In this document: in pieces, positions 7,008 to 7,578 of the stretch
Position numbering within the stretch: the first letter of the stretch is position 1
How the letters are laid out: each line of letters begins with the position of its first letter
From: an uncultured Bacteroidales bacterium
GTDB lineage: Bacteria > Bacteroidota > Bacteroidia > Bacteroidales > UBA932
DNA length: 7,578 nt
Direction: 5' to 3'
NCBI GenBank assembly: GCA_947305045.1
Contig: CAMZCW010000109.1
Location: 1-7,578 of the forward strand
Made by a program: the position numbers and the translations under genes
Notes under the pieces: model-generated
Told to the model about the DNA's origin: nothing
The model's input: the letters and a program-made list of their open reading frames with translations, nothing else
Database searches by the model: none

Positions 7008-7578
7008 ATGCGAATATTACGTCAAACCATTGTGCTGGGAGCAGTCGCCTTGTCGATGCTCTCCTGCAGCAAAGACATAAATGAGCGCACCATCCATGAA
7101 GGAAGCGGTCTGGGATTTCCCCAGAAACTGTACACCCTGGAGGCAGAGGCGGGCCAGCTGGCCATTCCGGTTCTTGCCACCCGCGCGTTCGACGTGACCA
7201 CGGAGGCTTCCTGGATTACGGTCCCCCAGACGGCGCCAGCCGGCCGGGAGGGCTTTCTGGCCCGCTATACAGCCAATCCTTCGCTTCCGCGCGCCGCGCA
7301 GGTTATCGTTGCCATCGACAATCACCGGGATACTGTGACGCTGCGCCAGAAGGGGAATGTGGAGCCGGAGTTGACAACCGCTTCCCCGGTCATAGCGGTC
7401 AAGGGCTCCGTCGCCGGTAAATGCGAAGTGGCGCTTCAGACCAACCTGGCTGCCGGTGACTTGGTGCTCACCTGGGACAGCGAGGGTAACGAAAGCTGGA
7501 TAGAGGACGTGAAGGTGGAGGGTGGCAAACTCCAGTTTAACTACAAGGCCAATCCGCTTTCCCATACCCGTCACGGCA
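7008..7578 (+). CDS. BACON-repeat lipoprotein (3' partial)
   Basis: N-terminal 190 residues of a second surface lipoprotein; the frame stays open to the right edge, so length and C-terminal function are unknown. The ATG at 7008 lies two bases after the previous stop and encodes a lipoprotein signal, MRILRQTIVLGAVALSMLSC, with lipid-acceptor Cys20 followed by SKDINE. The lipobox has Met at -3, slightly off the usual Leu. The first BACON domain runs about 35-115, with the hallmark Trp in EASWITV, the NPSLPRAAQV segment and the closing strand DTVTLRQKG. A second BACON-like unit starts near 118: an N-terminal half with EVALQTNLAAGDLVLTW, then ESWIEDVKV, and NPLSHTRHG at the edge. BACON domains (PF13004-type) are Ig-like modules common in Bacteroidota surface proteins, often as spacers or possible glycan/mucin binders; no enzyme domain has appeared by residue 190. 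The layout parallels the N-terminus of the preceding gene, suggesting paralogy. The continuation may be a binding module or a surface enzyme. Confidence 0.88.
   Translation, partial: MRILRQTIVLGAVALSMLSCSKDINERTIHEGSGLGFPQKLYTLEAEAGQLAIPVLATRAFDVTTEASWITVPQTAPAGREGFLARYTANPSLPRAAQVIVAIDNHRDTVTLRQKGNVEPELTTASPVIAVKGSVAGKCEVALQTNLAAGDLVLTWDSEGNESWIEDVKVEGGKLQFNYKANPLSHTRHG

Larger units (their letters stand above)
1..7578 (+). other. SusCD-type operon segment (PUL-like), both ends open
   Basis: All four genes run in the same direction with gaps of 6, 1 and 2 bases, so co-transcription and probably translational coupling are expected. The order transporter, lid lipoprotein, then further lipoproteins is the standard order in Bacteroidota nutrient-uptake loci. 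Neither the promoter and any regulator (upstream) nor the terminator and any degradative enzymes (downstream) lie in the window. Whether this is a polysaccharide-utilisation locus in the strict sense, or a peptide or glycoprotein uptake locus of the RagAB kind, cannot be decided here. Confidence 0.85.

Noticed and set aside
7017..7574. Antisense open frame over the last gene
   Set aside because: The sense frame from 7008 has a lipoprotein signal peptide and a BACON domain with hallmark Trp, and follows the operon with a two-base gap; the antisense frame shows nothing recognisable.

Overview
The window is one co-directional block of four genes on the + strand, from a Bacteroidota bacterium. 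It is most likely a member of the Bacteroidales with a GC-rich genome (judged by eye, not computed). The diagnosis rests on a SusC/SusD outer-membrane pair, BACON domains, a fimbrillin-like domain and a FISUMP-type C-terminus, which are typical of this phylum. It also fits that there are no strong Shine-Dalgarno sequences ahead of the starts. I cannot name a genus or species.

Layout: (1) bases 1-3083 encode a SusC/RagA-family TonB-dependent transporter, cut at its 5' end by the window edge inside the signal peptide. (2) 3090-4652 encode a SusD/RagB-family surface lipoprotein of 520 residues, the lid that pairs with the SusC barrel. (3) 4654-7005 encode a 783-residue lipoprotein that reads as two BACON-type domains, a fimbrillin (Mfa)-like domain, an 'ANC..V'-type beta domain and a FISUMP-like C-terminus. 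(4) 7008-7578 encode the first 190 residues of a second BACON-repeat lipoprotein, which continues beyond the window. The intergenic gaps are 6, 1 and 2 bases, so the four genes almost certainly form one transcriptional unit. Its promoter lies upstream of the window and its terminator downstream. There is no gene-free stretch of any size, and I see no RNA gene, mobile element, CRISPR array, repeat array or terminator.

How they work together: SusC and SusD would form a pedestal-bin importer that captures a ligand at the cell surface and moves it into the periplasm using TonB energy. The two following lipoproteins occupy the place that SusE/SusF-type surface binding proteins take in polysaccharide-utilisation loci, and probably help bind or present the ligand. 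No glycoside hydrolase, polysaccharide lyase, peptidase, sulfatase or regulator is visible here. The substrate (glycan, glycoprotein or peptide) is therefore not determined by this window.

The most notable point is gene 3, which joins adhesin/pilin-like, BACON and FISUMP-like modules in one SusCD-linked lipoprotein. It is followed directly by what looks like a paralogue sharing the same N-terminal plan. All domain names are from pattern recognition by eye, not from a database search.
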